A DNA stretch of 64,000 nt from positions 31,427 through 95,426 of the forward strand of contig MSJI02000851.1 in assembly GCA_001931905.2 (NCBI GenBank), written 5' to 3'. The position numbers and the translations under genes are program-made. The DNA is from Cladosporium sp. IMV 00045. Lineage: Eukaryota; Ascomycota; Dothideomycetes; Cladosporiales; Cladosporiaceae. The notes under the pieces were generated by a model, which was not told the DNA's origin, did no database searches, and was given only the letters and a program-made list of their open reading frames with translations. Shown in pieces: positions 23,639 through 34,833 of the stretch (position 1 is the stretch's first letter; each line of letters opens with the position of its first letter).

Positions 23639-24952
23639 ATGGCGAGCGACGATGTAAAGCAATATATCGACTCGAACCACGACTTCTACGATTTACTAGG
23701 CGTTGCGCCAACATGCGCCGAAGGCGAACTGCGCAGCGCCTGGCGCAAAACCGCCTTGAAATACCACCCTGACAAGGTCGGCGCAAACCAAGAAGCACTC
23801 GACAAGTTCCATCTTCTCCAAATCGCCTACGATGTGCTCAGCGACTCGACGGCGAGGGAGTTGTACGACAATGCGCGCAGGGCGCGAGTAGAAAAGGCGC
23901 AGCGCGAGTCACAGTACGATGCACGGAGGAAAACAATGATTGATGAGCTTGAGGCTCGGGAGAGTGGATATTTGAAGAGGAAGAGGGATGAGATGGACGA
24001 AGACGAGAAGTTTCAGAGAGAATTAGCGAGGCTGGCGGCAGATGGAAAGAGAAGGAGGGAAGCAAGGACAGAAGAGCTTAGGCGGGCTGCAGAAGCTGAG
24101 AGAAAGAAGGAGGAAGAAGAGATCGCGCAGCCTGTGGCGGTACAAAACGGACCTGTGGAAGAGATGGATCGCTCTATCAAGTTCCGGTTTCCCAAAAGCG
24201 ATGAGACGGCACATCTGGACCGCGACAGTGTGCAAGAGCTTTTCTCTCGCTTCGGCAAGATCGAACATATCATCTTGCGCGACAAGAAGATCAAAGTCCC
24301 CGGCGAGAAACACCGTGCGACCTACTACACAGTCTTGATCGTCTTCAAAAGCATAGTCGGCGCACACGCCGCGATTCTCGACATCTCAAAGGTTCAGAAT
24401 GAGGACCCTCGCTTCTTACCCTTCGAAGAAATCAATTGGGCCAAAGGCATCGAGCCAGACTGCGTCCCAAAAGCACAACCTCGCTCGCCCATGACACCCC
24501 AAAGCAACGGCCAAGATGGAGGAACACCCCAGGCAACCCACAACACAGGACCAAGCGGCACGACGAACGGCCCATCCATGGAGGAAATTACCATGATGCG
24601 GATCAAGAACGCGGAGAAACGGCGCGCAGAGGAAAAGATCCGGCGCGAAAAGGCCGAAGCAGGCGATGAAGTTAACCCGCCCTCAACTCCTGTAAACAGT
24701 GAACGGCCACAGTCAGCGCTACGGGCGAAACTCAACGCTTCCTTGAACAGTGAGCCAGGGTTGCGCAAAGTTCCTTCTTTCGGCTCCTTCAAAGGCACCC
24801 CTAGGGCTAATAAAGGTGTCAGCGGCTTGGGAAGCTCCGTGAGCAGTCCGTCTGTGGACGAAGCTAATAGAGCGCATGCGCGGAATGCCGAGAAAAGGCG
24901 CTTGGAGGAAGAGATCAGGAAGGAAGAAGCGGAGGCTGGCGAGGAGGCTTGA
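23639..24952 (+). CDS. J-domain/RRM splicing protein (DNAJC17/Cwc23-like)
   Basis: Probable spliceosome-associated J-protein. One exon of 437 codons. The J domain occupies about residues 14-80 (DFYDLLGVAPTCAEGELRSA, YHPDKVG with the HPD motif, YDVLSDSTARELYDNARRAR). A long charged helix rich in Glu, Arg and Lys follows. An RRM-like domain begins near residue 180 (IKFRFPKSDE, VQELFSRFGKIEHIILRDKK, TVLIVFKSIVGAHAAI). The C-terminal half is disordered and has two copies of an RNAEKRRxEExIRxExAEAG element. J domain plus RRM is the plan of human DNAJC17 and S. pombe Cwf23; yeast Cwc23 works in spliceosome disassembly with Prp43. Assigning the same role here is inference. Confidence 0.92.
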   Translation: MASDDVKQYIDSNHDFYDLLGVAPTCAEGELRSAWRKTALKYHPDKVGANQEALDKFHLLQIAYDVLSDSTARELYDNARRARVEKAQRESQYDARRKTMIDELEARESGYLKRKRDEMDEDEKFQRELARLAADGKRRREARTEELRRAAEAERKKEEEEIAQPVAVQNGPVEEMDRSIKFRFPKSDETAHLDRDSVQELFSRFGKIEHIILRDKKIKVPGEKHRATYYTVLIVFKSIVGAHAAILDISKVQNEDPRFLPFEEINWAKGIEPDCVPKAQPRSPMTPQSNGQDGGTPQATHNTGPSGTTNGPSMEEITMMRIKNAEKRRAEEKIRREKAEAGDEVNPPSTPVNSERPQSALRAKLNASLNSEPGLRKVPSFGSFKGTPRANKGVSGLGSSVSSPSVDEANRAHARNAEKRRLEEEIRKEEAEAGEEA

Positions 24953-25095
24953 GTAGGATTGCCCAGCTTTGATTATTTAACGATACCCCAATCTGTAATT
25001 GAGATAATATTTCGTCGGCCTCGTATACAAGCGCCGACTCTCCGTTGTGACCTCTTTCTGCAATCCGTTCGTTTCTCATTTATTTTCAATCGTGA

Positions 25096-26581
25096 TCATG
25101 ACCCATCTACATCTCCATTATCCTTCCCTTCCTCCCCTCCACCCCTAACACGTCCCCCCTCACCACCATCCTCATCCAACCTCTTCCTCTTACTAACCAA
25201 TCTTCTGTGCGCCCGACTCCTCGAATGCTGCTCCCACTGCTTCTCGGTGACGCAAGTAACGCCACAAACCTCACAGCTCCTTCTGACCCACAATGCAGGC
25301 GTAGCGGCAAGATCATGATCCTGCTTAGCGGTCAACTGCTCCTCCGCTGCTTGAGACAGACTCTTCGGCTCCGGCATGGGAGATTCAGCGAGAAAAGCCT
25401 GCGTGAGCTCTGTCGCGGGCTGAACGACGCTTTCGGGGAATTTCGAAACGTCCGAGCCGTCGAGCAGGTAGAAAGATCGCTCTGCGTGGGCGGAAGAGAG
25501 GGCGTGGAGGAGTTTGATGCGAATCCAACGGATTTGGCGTTTTGCGTACTGGCGCGTGGCGATTTTTGTCCTTTCGATCGCTTCTGCTTTGAGAGACGCG
25601 AGGTCTGCTTCGCTCGCGGTGCCGGAGTCTAGGGCGGTGATGTACGCTTTGAATTCTTTGAAGCCGATACTGACCCAGATTCCTCGACTTTCGTCTACGG
25701 GCTTGCCTTGTTCTTGTTCGGAATTCGTGGCATAGGCGTGCAATTGGTTGACTTCGTCCAGCAGGCCTTGGGCGAGCATTTTGTCGACGCGCTTGTCGAG
25801 GCGGTTCCGCAGCGTTTCGGATTCGGCGTGGATCCAGAAGAGCAGTGTTGGGAAGCGCATGCCTGATTCTGCGTCTTCGCTGGAAGGATCTTCTGCGGCG
25901 CTGGCGTTCGCTTGTCTTTGTTCTGCGTAGATGTCCGAGGCCTTGCGGCCGGTTTGCAAGTAAATTTCCAGACTTCTCTGGATCTTTCGCCGATCATTGG
26001 GATGCCAGCGGTCCGCCATGACAGGGTCGATCTCTCGCAGTTTCTCCAGCAACGTAGGTGTAGACTCCTTCAAGATTGGGAATCTCTCTTCCAAATTGTC
26101 CGCGGGACCTTTCGCCTCCTCATCCTTCTCCCCATCCTGACTCTTTTCCTCGCCTTCCGCGAGTCGATCTCGAAAGAGCAAGCTCTGAGTATAATAGTGC
26201 GTGCCTCCAACTAAGATTGGCAATTTCCCTCGACTTCGGATCTCTTCAATGACACTCAGCGCGCGCTTGACGAACGTTCCAACAACCCATGTTGGCTCTC
26301 CAAAGCCTATGCAGCCGAGCAGATGGTGAGGAATGCCTTTCCGCTCTTTTACTGTGATCTTGTTCGTAATGACAGGTAGACCTTCGTATAGTTGCATGGC
26401 ATCACCATTGATAACTTCGCCATTATATCGCTGGGCTAAGGAGACGGCTAGCTGGCTGCGGTGGTCAGCTTTCTGGTTGTGAGGGAGGAGGTTGAGATGA
26501 TCGAAAGCGTACGTCTGATTTGCCGGTTCCAGTCGAGCCGACAATGGCGATGAGAGGTTGTCTTTGCGCCTGCTGCGCCAT
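25096..26581 (-). CDS. mod5: tRNA dimethylallyltransferase (isopentenyl transferase)
   Basis: Transfers a dimethylallyl group to A37 of tRNAs reading UNN codons. Exon 1 (26513-26581) encodes MAQQAQRQPLIAIVGSTGTG; the P-loop GSTGTGKS then ends at the splice and continues DLAVSLAQRYNGEVINGDAM (intron 26452-26512). Exon 2 runs to 25096; total 474 residues. Other family motifs are LPVITNKITVKERKGIPHHL, LPILVGGTHYY and the catalytic-core DRWHPNDRRKIQRSLEI. Near the C-terminus is a C2H2 zinc finger (CEVCGVTC, QHSRSRAHRR) as in eukaryotic MOD5/TRIT1, followed by an acidic Gly-rich tail. Possibly dual-targeted to cytosol, nucleus and mitochondria as in yeast. Divergent from caf16. Confidence 0.96.
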
Positions 26582-26910
26582 CGTGGTGATTTGTCTGATT
26601 TTGCTCACAGACCGCAGCATCGAATTTCCAAAATCAATTATCTGTCGCCATCGGGCTCTTCACATTTGCTTGTTGCTTAGGGCTGATGACATGTGAAAGG
26701 AAATGTAAATTGTACGCACGGTCCCTCGACATGCCCGATCTGGAAGGTCCTTTCGTCACGAGTCATCGAAAATCCACCACGCAATGGTCTGATATCTGCC
26801 GATGATCTGGTAAAATCCAAAGACCTAAATATATAAAGTCCTATCTTCCCTCTCATCGAAGAGGACGATCACTTCAAATCCAGAGCACAACCAAGCAAAA
26901 TCTCATCAAA
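26582..26910. promoter_or_regulatory. Bidirectional promoter region, mod5 / caf16
   Basis: The divergent start codons are 329 bp apart. An ATATATAAAG TATA-like box at about 26829-26838 sits some 75-80 bp before the caf16 ATG, unlike most gaps here. Confidence 0.5.
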
Positions 26911-27792
26911 ATGCCCTCCCCAACCATTGCCACGAATGGCCTAACCTTCGCCTTCCCCGACGGCACCACAGGCCTGACGGACATCTCCATCGACCTGCCC
27001 GCAGGCTCTCGCAACCTACTCATTGGTGGTAAGCCACGACTCAATCCATTCCCAAAGAAAAACCCGTGCTAAATCCCCAGAGCGAACGGCGCGGGCAAAA
27101 CAACCCTCCTCCGCCTTCTGAGCGGCAAACGCATGGCGCCGGCGGGCGCCGTAGACATCGGCGGCGTAGACCCCTTCCTCACTGGCCTCGAGGGCGTGAC
27201 CTACCTGGGATTAGAATGGGTTCTCAACCCCATCGTCCGATCCGACATCGCGGTGCCGGAGCTTCTTCGATCGGTCGGCGGCGACGCCTACCCGGAGCGC
27301 AGGGACGAGCTGATCCGGATCCTGGACGTGGATTTGTCGTGGCACCTGCACGCCGTGTCTGACGGCGAGAGGCGGCGCGTGCAGCTCGTCATGGGCCTGC
27401 TGCGCCCCTGGACCGTGCTGCTGCTGGACGAGATCACGGTCGACTTGGACCTGCTGTCGCGGCACAACTTTCTGGACTTCCTGAAGAAGGAGACCGAGTC
27501 GCGCGAGTGTACGATCGTGTACGCGACGCACATCCTCGACAACCTGGCAAACTGGCCGACGCACCTCGTGCACATGTCGCTGGGCAAGGTGAAGAAGTGG
27601 GGTCCCATGGAGTCCTTTGAGGTGCCCAAGAATGACGGCGGAGCTGAGGGCAATAGCCGTCTTGGGCAGTTGGTGATGCATTGGTTGAGGGAGGATTTGG
27701 CCGAGAGAGGGCCCAGAAGGGGCCAGACTGAGGGCAAGACTTATCCCAACCTTGAGGGTAAGGGCGGCTATGGGTTGGAGCAGAAGAAATAG
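26911..27792 (+). CDS. caf16: Soluble ABC ATPase, Caf16-like
   Basis: Stand-alone nucleotide-binding protein without membrane domain, 275 residues. Yeast Caf16 associates with the Ccr4-Not complex. Exons 26911-27028 and 27083-27792; the intron 27029-27082 falls in the Walker A motif, which becomes LIGANGAGKTTLLRLLSGK after splicing. The ABC signature is VSDGERRRVQLVMGLL and Walker B is WTVLLLDEITVDLD, with the switch His in YATHILDNL. YPERRDELIRILDVDLSWHL before the signature is typical of the family. Its position next to mod5 and close to dcp2 and mkt1 is notable, but a functional operon is not expected in a fungus. Confidence 0.93.
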
Positions 27793-28189
27793 TTTGAAGG
27801 CGAGAGACCTTTCGATTTGGCGTTGGTGTCAGGCCAAACGGCGATGTTTCAACTCTTCGCCGATAGAGCATTTGGACGGTTTTTGAGAAGCGTCACACGC
27901 GAGGCGTTCAACAGGCTGGGATAGCATATTGGGCTAAACTATGTAGTACACGGCAGAAGGAAGCCACCTACACAACTTATTACAAGCGACCGCCCACCGC
28001 CCCATTTTCGCTTCACTGAGGGATTGTCCCGTTGGTCCTGGCAACACAAGCGTCTTCTCGTCCCAACATTCACCCCCACCAAATGTCTCCCTCATACAGT
28101 CGAGTCACACCCTGCGGCCGCCCCAGCCCTCAAGCCTCCGCAGCAAAGATCTTTCTCACTTCTCCTGCTTTGCACATCAATACTCCCAC
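27793..28189. other. Intergenic, convergent 3' flanks
   Basis: Region between caf16 and mkt1 ends. Nothing recognised. Confidence 0.5.
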
Positions 28190-30505
28190 CTAGGGCTGAG
28201 CAGCAGTGCCGATGGGGCTGGATTGCTTGAGCTTCTCCGCAAGCCATTCGTCCGCATTCTTGAAAGTCGTCTTGGTATCGTTGTTAACAATCGCGCTGTC
28301 AGCGGCTTGGATGCCAGCGTTGACCTGTGAAACATATTAGCACAACGAATCAGAACGACATGGTACTTGGAAACCTACCGCTCCCCACATCTTCCACGCC
28401 TTCTCCAAATCGTGAGGGACGTCGTACGCGTGGTTGAACCAGCGCGAGATGTCAGTGCGCTTGCTCGACTCGTTTGACAGTTCGTCGAGGAAGCTCTTGA
28501 CGACAAGACTGAGACCGAGGTCGGGGTTCTCAATGAACGGGAGATTGCAGCCGAGATCCGAGTAGTCGGTGGGCTTCAACTGATGAGACACCGCACCAGA
28601 ACCGAGCATGCTCAATGCGTGAACCTCCAAAAGGTCACGGAGACTGCTGCGCACAGCACAGGTGACCTGCTGGTAGCCGAGCAAGTGCCTTGAAAGGGGA
28701 CCAGTAAATCCGATTTCTTTGTGTTGGAACGAGCCAAGGGACGCAATCCTGCTGAGGAGAAGAGTATAGGCCTTGTCGGTCTCCGACCCGCGCATGGGAG
28801 CGCCCAGGTACTTGTCGGCAGGGAACATTTGGCTTGTGTTGAGAACATCGAGCTTGTGGAGCTCGAATGCCATGAAGATTGCCTCTGCCGCCTCCGAGCG
28901 ACGCCCGGCAGAAAAGATGTAACCAGTCTCTTTCGCGTGATCGAACGCTGCTTTGAGAGCTTTACCCCAAGCGGATAGAGTGTGGTTATTGTTAATATAG
29001 CCACGGTCCTCGAGGAAGCGCAGAACAGTGTTAGCGATCAGCTCGTTTGGCTCCCTAAGCTCCTGAGTTGCAGTCTCCCCAGGCTTCTGAGTCAGAGTCT
29101 CTTGGGCTGTTTTGTCGTCGGAGAGGAGGGTGACTGCAAAAAGGAGCGGCTCCTCTCTGATGTCAATCTTCGGGTCGGAGATCTTAGCAAGAACCTCCTT
29201 CTTCACGCGCCAGCGGTTAGCCGACTGCAATGGCGCAGATACATCCGGCACATTAAGCGACTGCTTGTTGTTCTCGTTGTGCCATGACACAAGCTCGACG
29301 TCCTTCTTCTGATAGTAGCGATGGAGCATCGGGTTGATGAGTGCCATGGTCCTGGTACGTAGCGAAGCCAGCTTTTGCGTCACGAGCTGCTGGTACGCCG
29401 GCGATGATCCACCGTCAAGTGGAGGAATCTCAAAAATTTCGCCTCTGGTTCTCCAGTTCAGTATTCTGGGGCCAACAACTCCTCTGGAGAGATAGTAGTA
29501 AATTTCGTCAGGGAGGCGCTGGCCGATCACTTCGTGCATGTCGGCGGCTGCTAAGTCATTCTTAGTGAGCACAATCTCGCCCTTGCCGTCCAGAATCACG
29601 CTGTGCTTAACGGCGGTCCTTGCCTTCTTGAAAAGCTCCAAGAACTCCTTGTTCAAATTGTCGTACGCCGCAAAGCCAACAGTACCAGCACGGGTAGCCA
29701 GTTCGCGGGCGCCCTGGATCGGGTTGGGCGCAGTCTCGAGCTCGGTGGGTGGCGCAAGGATCGTCAAGCCAGAGATGAGGGAGAAGTCCAGAAATTGCTC
29801 GTCGTCCATTGCCAGCTTGGCCATGCATTTTGATCTTTCGACCCAAGAAAAGAGCTGGTTCTCGAAATCGAAAGACGTGACGACCTTGGAAGCACCAAAG
29901 AGAAGACAAGACTGTGAGCCGAAGATTGCATCACTAAAGTTCTCGTTGTCGAGCGCCACAGCTTGTGCGGCGGCGGAGTAAGGCGCAGTCTGGATCCTAA
30001 CCCCTTGACGTTGAAGGTGCGACTCGAGCCAGCGAAGAACGTGGTAGGTACTGTATGTGCCTGTTGCTTGTTAGTCACGTCGCCAGCGTCAGTCGCATGA
30101 GCTTTGCATACATGATTTGCCAAACTCTGCTACAGCCTCGTCGGCTCTGCTTTGGCTGTAGAGGCTCCAAGCCTCGTCTAAGCTTCGCGCAGCGAGTTTA
30201 CTCTCACGTGAGATGGTCGCACGATCCTTGCAGGCAAGATCGAGACCGTTGAAAATGAAAGTCGGAGTGATGTTAGACACCTGAAAGGCGGCGATGTGGT
30301 CATCCACGTGTTTCCTCAAAGCGAAAGGTAGACCTCCAAGCGCGGGAAGGAGAGGCTCGCGTGTGGTGCGTGAAGTCAAGATGTTTTCTAAGAAGTCTTC
30401 GGCATCGATCATGAGTCGCGTGTCCTTGAGTTGGTCAATGGGTCCAGTGGTAATGAGGCCCTCGCTGAGGACCCAGTCCCTGAAAGCTTGGGCGCGCGAG
30501 GCCAT
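28190..30505 (-). CDS. mkt1: Post-transcriptional regulator Mkt1 (XPG-like fold)
   Basis: Mkt1 family proteins have an inactive XPG/FEN nuclease-like fold and act with Pbp1 in translation and mRNA stability. Exons 30112-30505, 28379-30060 and 28190-28324 (introns of 51 and 54 bp) give 736 residues. The N-terminal XPG-N-like region includes RLMIDAEDFLENIL and TPTFIFNGLDL. The XPG-I-like region follows (TYHVLRWLESHL, QTAPYSAAAQ, IFGSQSCLLFGA), then the Mkt1 N and C domains. The short last exon (VNAGIQAADSAIVNND to TAAQP) is read only after splicing; read-through gives an early stop. The acidic residues expected at a nuclease active site are incomplete, in line with a structural role. Confidence 0.93.
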
Positions 30506-30977
30506 TGTGGGATAAACGAGAGGTGTAGAACTAATGCGAACAAAATGTGAAGAATTCGGGTGCGTATGTATTGTGTATGCGTGTGTCGCAGGGAGGGGAG
30601 TAGCAGTTACAAAAGTTTGGATAGTTGTTCGACAGCGTGAGCGAGGCAATCATGTGAAGTTGCGCAGGGCAGGACCCTGGCGAGGTAAGCTCTGGACCGA
30701 TTTCCGCCTCAGGCAGTCATGCAGCAACCACCACCTCATTCGTCACACCACGGTTGGGACATCGGGCTGAGCGCATGTGAACACATGTGCAATGCCATTG
30801 AGTTTGTACCTAAAATTGACGCATTGTAACTTTTGATGCCATCACAATTCTGATATAACTCCATAAAGTGCTCGACCAACGTCTGAAAGCCTTCACTCAA
30901 ACAATTTCGACATTTCTGGGCCAAGAAGTTGTACTCATCTTCCCTATTCCAGACCAAAAGCCCATGTCCAATCGAGC
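30506..30977. other. Intergenic, mkt1 promoter / PLD downstream
   Basis: Both flanking genes run leftward. No gene, repeat or RNA recognised. Confidence 0.5.
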
Positions 30978-33674
30978 TCAAGTATACACCGCCTCAGTAA
31001 ACTTATTCAACCCCAAGCCCTCCTTCGCAATATCCTCTTCCTTCAAGAAAAGCAACGGCATCTCCACCAGCGTGCCGCGAATCTTCGCCAACTCCTCCTT
31101 GACCTGCCCGACCGCCACCTGAGGGTCACGATCGAACTCCTCCGCAACCACGTGGCCGTTCTTCCACGTGCTTGGTCGCGCGGTGTCCTTGCCAGCCTCC
31201 TCGGCTTCCTCCGGCTTGAAGAAGCGCTCGTAGTACTCTTCGTACTGCTTCCAGTTGCGCACGCCGTCGAAGGGAACCGGGTGGAAGACCTTGGCAAACG
31301 CCGCGGTGTTGGTGTAAGCCGTCTGCTTCCAGAGCCTGTTGAAGGAGTCTGACAGCGGGTCTTCCACTGCTTGGTCCTCGTGCGAGCCCCAATCGTACTC
31401 GTTCGGGCCGCCGAAGCCCACGGGCAGCCGGTTCGTGTCTTCCCTGGTGCAGTCTTGCGGGCGGAGAAGGCCGAGGTGTTTACGGAAGATGAAGCGGCGT
31501 AGCTGCGTGGCAAAGCGGCTGACTGTAGTGGGTCGGCCGGCCATGGTGGCCTGGATTTCCTGATTGTCTTCCAGAACCACCGCTATTTCCGAATCGTGCT
31601 CACCGAGCTGAGAGCGGTCGTTGAGATTGGCAGAGCCGCAGATGACGGTTCGGTCGTCCGCAATGAGCAACTTGGAGTGGATGTAGAGCTCCTCTGACAC
31701 GAAAGCGTCGAGCTCGTTGGTGCTACCGTCTTCCCAGGGAACGTTACGAATGTCGGTGCCGCCAAGCATGTAACATTCTGCAATAGAGTCCCAGCGGCCT
31801 GATGCGAGATTCTGACCACGTTCGCCATAGACTTGTCGGGCAGCCTGTTGATATCTCTGGTAGTCTCTTTGGTTCTGTCCTTCGTACTCCTGGCCGTAGT
31901 TTTGGCTATCTACGGTCTGGCCGTAGCGGATATCATGAGCTCTCCTTGCATCGTCGTAGGCCACACCAGCTTGTTCTTCGACCTTTGCCATTGCAGAAGA
32001 CGTGTTGATCCTATCGTAGTTGCGCAGGTTATAGAAGCGCAGGTACTTCATGGGATCAACGCCTGCCTTTGCGATCTGTTCGTAGATGGAGTAGCCGCCA
32101 CGGTTAATGCTGTCGTACTGGAACTCCATAATGGCCCTGGTACTGAGGGCATCGTCCGACTTGAGGTCGCCAGCGAATCCTGGAACTGCTGGAATGTTGA
32201 TGATCATTTGCCATGCCTCATTGTTGTTGGCTGCACGTACGACCCGCTCCACGATTGCAGCACCAATGCGGTTTTGCACTGGCTTCTGCCGCTCATCAGT
32301 CGCTGTGATGAAGAACTGGTTCTCCATGTACACGAAGTGCTCTGACTTTCTTATGACATCAATGTATGCATCCGCAATGCTGTGCTCGAGCGGTACTCCA
32401 TGAGACCACTGGGTACAAGACCGGACAATCTGGCAGTGCATGCCTCCCAACGGTCCCGATGGGTAGCCCGAGTCCTCTCCCTGTAGACCCTCACGCATTC
32501 GTTCGCGACCTTCTCTCAACAATTCTTGGCCGCGCTGGTAGTGGCTGTGCATGCGTTGTCGGAAATGCTCGTATTGGCCTTCACCCTCTGGTTCGGCCCC
32601 AGCTTCTGCTTGACGGTAAGGGTGACCGATGATGCCAGCACGGCTTGGCTTGTAAGGCAAGGGGTGTACCCCATCGCGCTGGCGAACAGCATACTTCTCG
32701 TAGTATATGAAGTTCCACCTTTGAGCAAAATGATCTTTCAAGTCTTCGACGATGGGTCCTCGCAGGGACAGGCTGACGTCGGACCAGCCCATTCTGCTGT
32801 TGAACTTGCGATCTAGCTTGTTCTTCTGCCAGTGTTGCACATCTTGAAAGTCCATGATGCGAGCATTGTTGTAGTCTTGGCCAGGGAATATTATCTGGTC
32901 CAAATCACCGGGGTGAGCGTCGGCAATGTTGTGCTGGTGGGTGTCCCATCGGCCATAGCAGAGGTCGAGGCCACCCATGAATGCAATGTTACCGTCGACC
33001 AGACAAAGCTTTTCGTGATGAGCCCAATACAAGACATTGCCATCAGCCACGCCGTATATACCCTTGAGGGCATCGCCTGGGAGTTGGCTAAGCTTGGCAG
33101 CGTTCAATCCAGCCTGCTTGATGCTCGACAGGACCGAGGATGCCATAGTCTGCTTATCCGGCAAGTGATCCGGGTGCCTGAAGACTCTAATGGTGCCAGT
33201 CTTGTCGTTGTCTTCCAGCCAGTGCTTGGTGTGGCTGCTTGACAAGGTCAAGGCCTGCGTGACCTCTTTGTAGACAATGATGTTGATCTTCACACCGCGT
33301 TCGGCCGCAGCAAACAGCATGCGATCCAATCTGTACTGTTCATTCTGCGCCGGTGGACGTCGCAAGTATAGCTCAGGGCTAAGCCACCAATCGAGGATCC
33401 AAATGCTCTCCCTCGCTTGCTCCAGCGCCACGCTGACAGCCCACATGTACGAGCAGCCGTCCACGTACCATTTGGCATCGTTGCCCTCACGTTGTGGTGC
33501 AAAAGATTGAAAGCGGTGCATATGATGCTTGTCTCGGTCGGAGCATTCAGGTGTGGCGTGGGTGTGGGCGTGGAAATTAGGAGGGAGCTCACTTGAGCTG
33601 CCGCCCACGGATTGCTTGACGGTCTGCTCGACATCTTGTAGAGCCTGCTTTGCTTTGTCAAATAGAAACGCCAT
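30978..33674 (-). CDS. Phospholipase D, two HKD motifs
   Basis: Hydrolyses phosphatidylcholine-type lipids to phosphatidic acid. A single exon of 898 codons. The two catalytic motifs are HHEKLCLVDGNIAFMGGLD (first HxKxxxxD) and IHSKLLIADDRTVICGSANL (second). Between them are the conserved IYVMENQFF-type segment (seen here as VYMENQFFI) and a loop near residues 380-420 rich in Arg, Glu and Gln. The N-terminus (MAFLFDKAKQALQDVEQTVK) is amphipathic. The protein lacks the PX and PH domains found in Spo14/PLD1, so it belongs to the shorter fungal PLD class. A second, distal Tyr/Gln-rich insertion (DSQNYGQEYEGQNQRDYQ) lies before the second HKD. Confidence 0.95.
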   Translation of the reverse strand: MAFLFDKAKQALQDVEQTVKQSVGGSSSELPPNFHAHTHATPECSDRDKHHMHRFQSFAPQREGNDAKWYVDGCSYMWAVSVALEQARESIWILDWWLSPELYLRRPPAQNEQYRLDRMLFAAAERGVKINIIVYKEVTQALTLSSSHTKHWLEDNDKTGTIRVFRHPDHLPDKQTMASSVLSSIKQAGLNAAKLSQLPGDALKGIYGVADGNVLYWAHHEKLCLVDGNIAFMGGLDLCYGRWDTHQHNIADAHPGDLDQIIFPGQDYNNARIMDFQDVQHWQKNKLDRKFNSRMGWSDVSLSLRGPIVEDLKDHFAQRWNFIYYEKYAVRQRDGVHPLPYKPSRAGIIGHPYRQAEAGAEPEGEGQYEHFRQRMHSHYQRGQELLREGRERMREGLQGEDSGYPSGPLGGMHCQIVRSCTQWSHGVPLEHSIADAYIDVIRKSEHFVYMENQFFITATDERQKPVQNRIGAAIVERVVRAANNNEAWQMIINIPAVPGFAGDLKSDDALSTRAIMEFQYDSINRGGYSIYEQIAKAGVDPMKYLRFYNLRNYDRINTSSAMAKVEEQAGVAYDDARRAHDIRYGQTVDSQNYGQEYEGQNQRDYQRYQQAARQVYGERGQNLASGRWDSIAECYMLGGTDIRNVPWEDGSTNELDAFVSEELYIHSKLLIADDRTVICGSANLNDRSQLGEHDSEIAVVLEDNQEIQATMAGRPTTVSRFATQLRRFIFRKHLGLLRPQDCTREDTNRLPVGFGGPNEYDWGSHEDQAVEDPLSDSFNRLWKQTAYTNTAAFAKVFHPVPFDGVRNWKQYEEYYERFFKPEEAEEAGKDTARPSTWKNGHVVAEEFDRDPQVAVGQVKEELAKIRGTLVEMPLLFLKEEDIAKEGLGLNKFTEAVYT

Positions 33675-34833
33675 GGAAGATGTCTGCTAGAAAAGTAATG
33701 ATGCGCGTGAGAAATGGAGGCAAGTAGCATGTGAGAATGCTTGTGGTGGTAACGCTGTGTTCGTAAGCTCTGAGCTGAGGACTATTGCAGTGAATGGTGA
33801 GGAAGTGAAGGCTTCTGGAGCTGTGTGGGCTTCACAAATAGAAGCTCTCCTTGCTTTGTTTGTGTCAGCCTTGTTTCTGCCTTTACGCCTGAGGGCTGTG
33901 TACTTTATGCAATACATGGAATACATGGGCACCTCCCCATGCATGCTTCCACGTCATGCGGCACGGCTGGTATCAAGGATCGACATGTGGAAGAAGCCTG
34001 CCATTTGCTCGTACAATCAAACCGCAGACACACCTGCTTTATGGTCTATCAATAGAGATGTCAGCCGGAAGCAGTGAGTATATGATATTCAAACGATTTT
34101 GCAAAGGAGCATGTTTTGCTTAGGATATCTGGGAGACAGACTGTAAAGTCAATCATGAATTGAGCTACCTTACAGTGGGGCATTGATAGCGGGGTCAGAG
34201 ATGATCATCATTGAAGATGGCTGGGATCGAATGTCAATGGGGTTAGGGTCGATAAAGCGATGAGAGAGAGTATGCTGTGCCATTGAGTGGCACGAACATA
34301 TGCCATTGGATACTGGAGAATTCCGCACCAATCTTGCAATCTCGTTTCCTGATCTCGCTAAGTCTAGCCAAGATATAAGGAGGAATATCAACTGCAATCC
34401 TGTTGAATTAGCACGTGGGAGCTCAATAACAGGCAGGTATCAATGCTGTCACGCTAGGAATCCGGCGGCACGCTTATTCCAATCCTAACCATTGCAAGGT
34501 TCGCTTGTTCATCCGTTGATATGCCTCGGCATCGTCATCAATGCAGGTCCCAGCTCGATAAACTCGGAGACCGACCATACATCTGCTGCGATACCACCAT
34601 GCACTCCGCCAGCCCTGCGCGCCATGGATGCACCGCAGAAAGTCTTATGGCGAGGCTCACCACCACAGCTCCACTGACCGGACTGCGTTTGCCGATGTCT
34701 GCGGGCTTACTCTCAAGGTACAAGAAGGTGGGTGCGCCCTGCTGCAGGTAGGATTGTTTTCTCTCACCCTCTCGTTCGCCCTTCGTCTTTCGCTGTTGTC
34801 GTCGGCTCGTTCTGCATTCATTCGCTCGTCAAC
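33675..34833. other. Intergenic, divergent promoters of PLD and GDPD-like genes
   Basis: About 1.16 kb. Only short unsupported frames; no RNA gene or repeat recognised. Confidence 0.5.

Noticed and set aside
33675..34833. Possible small secreted protein or RNA gene in the PLD/GDPD gap
   Set aside because: Only short frames without signal peptide or conserved composition; no tRNA-like arms were found.
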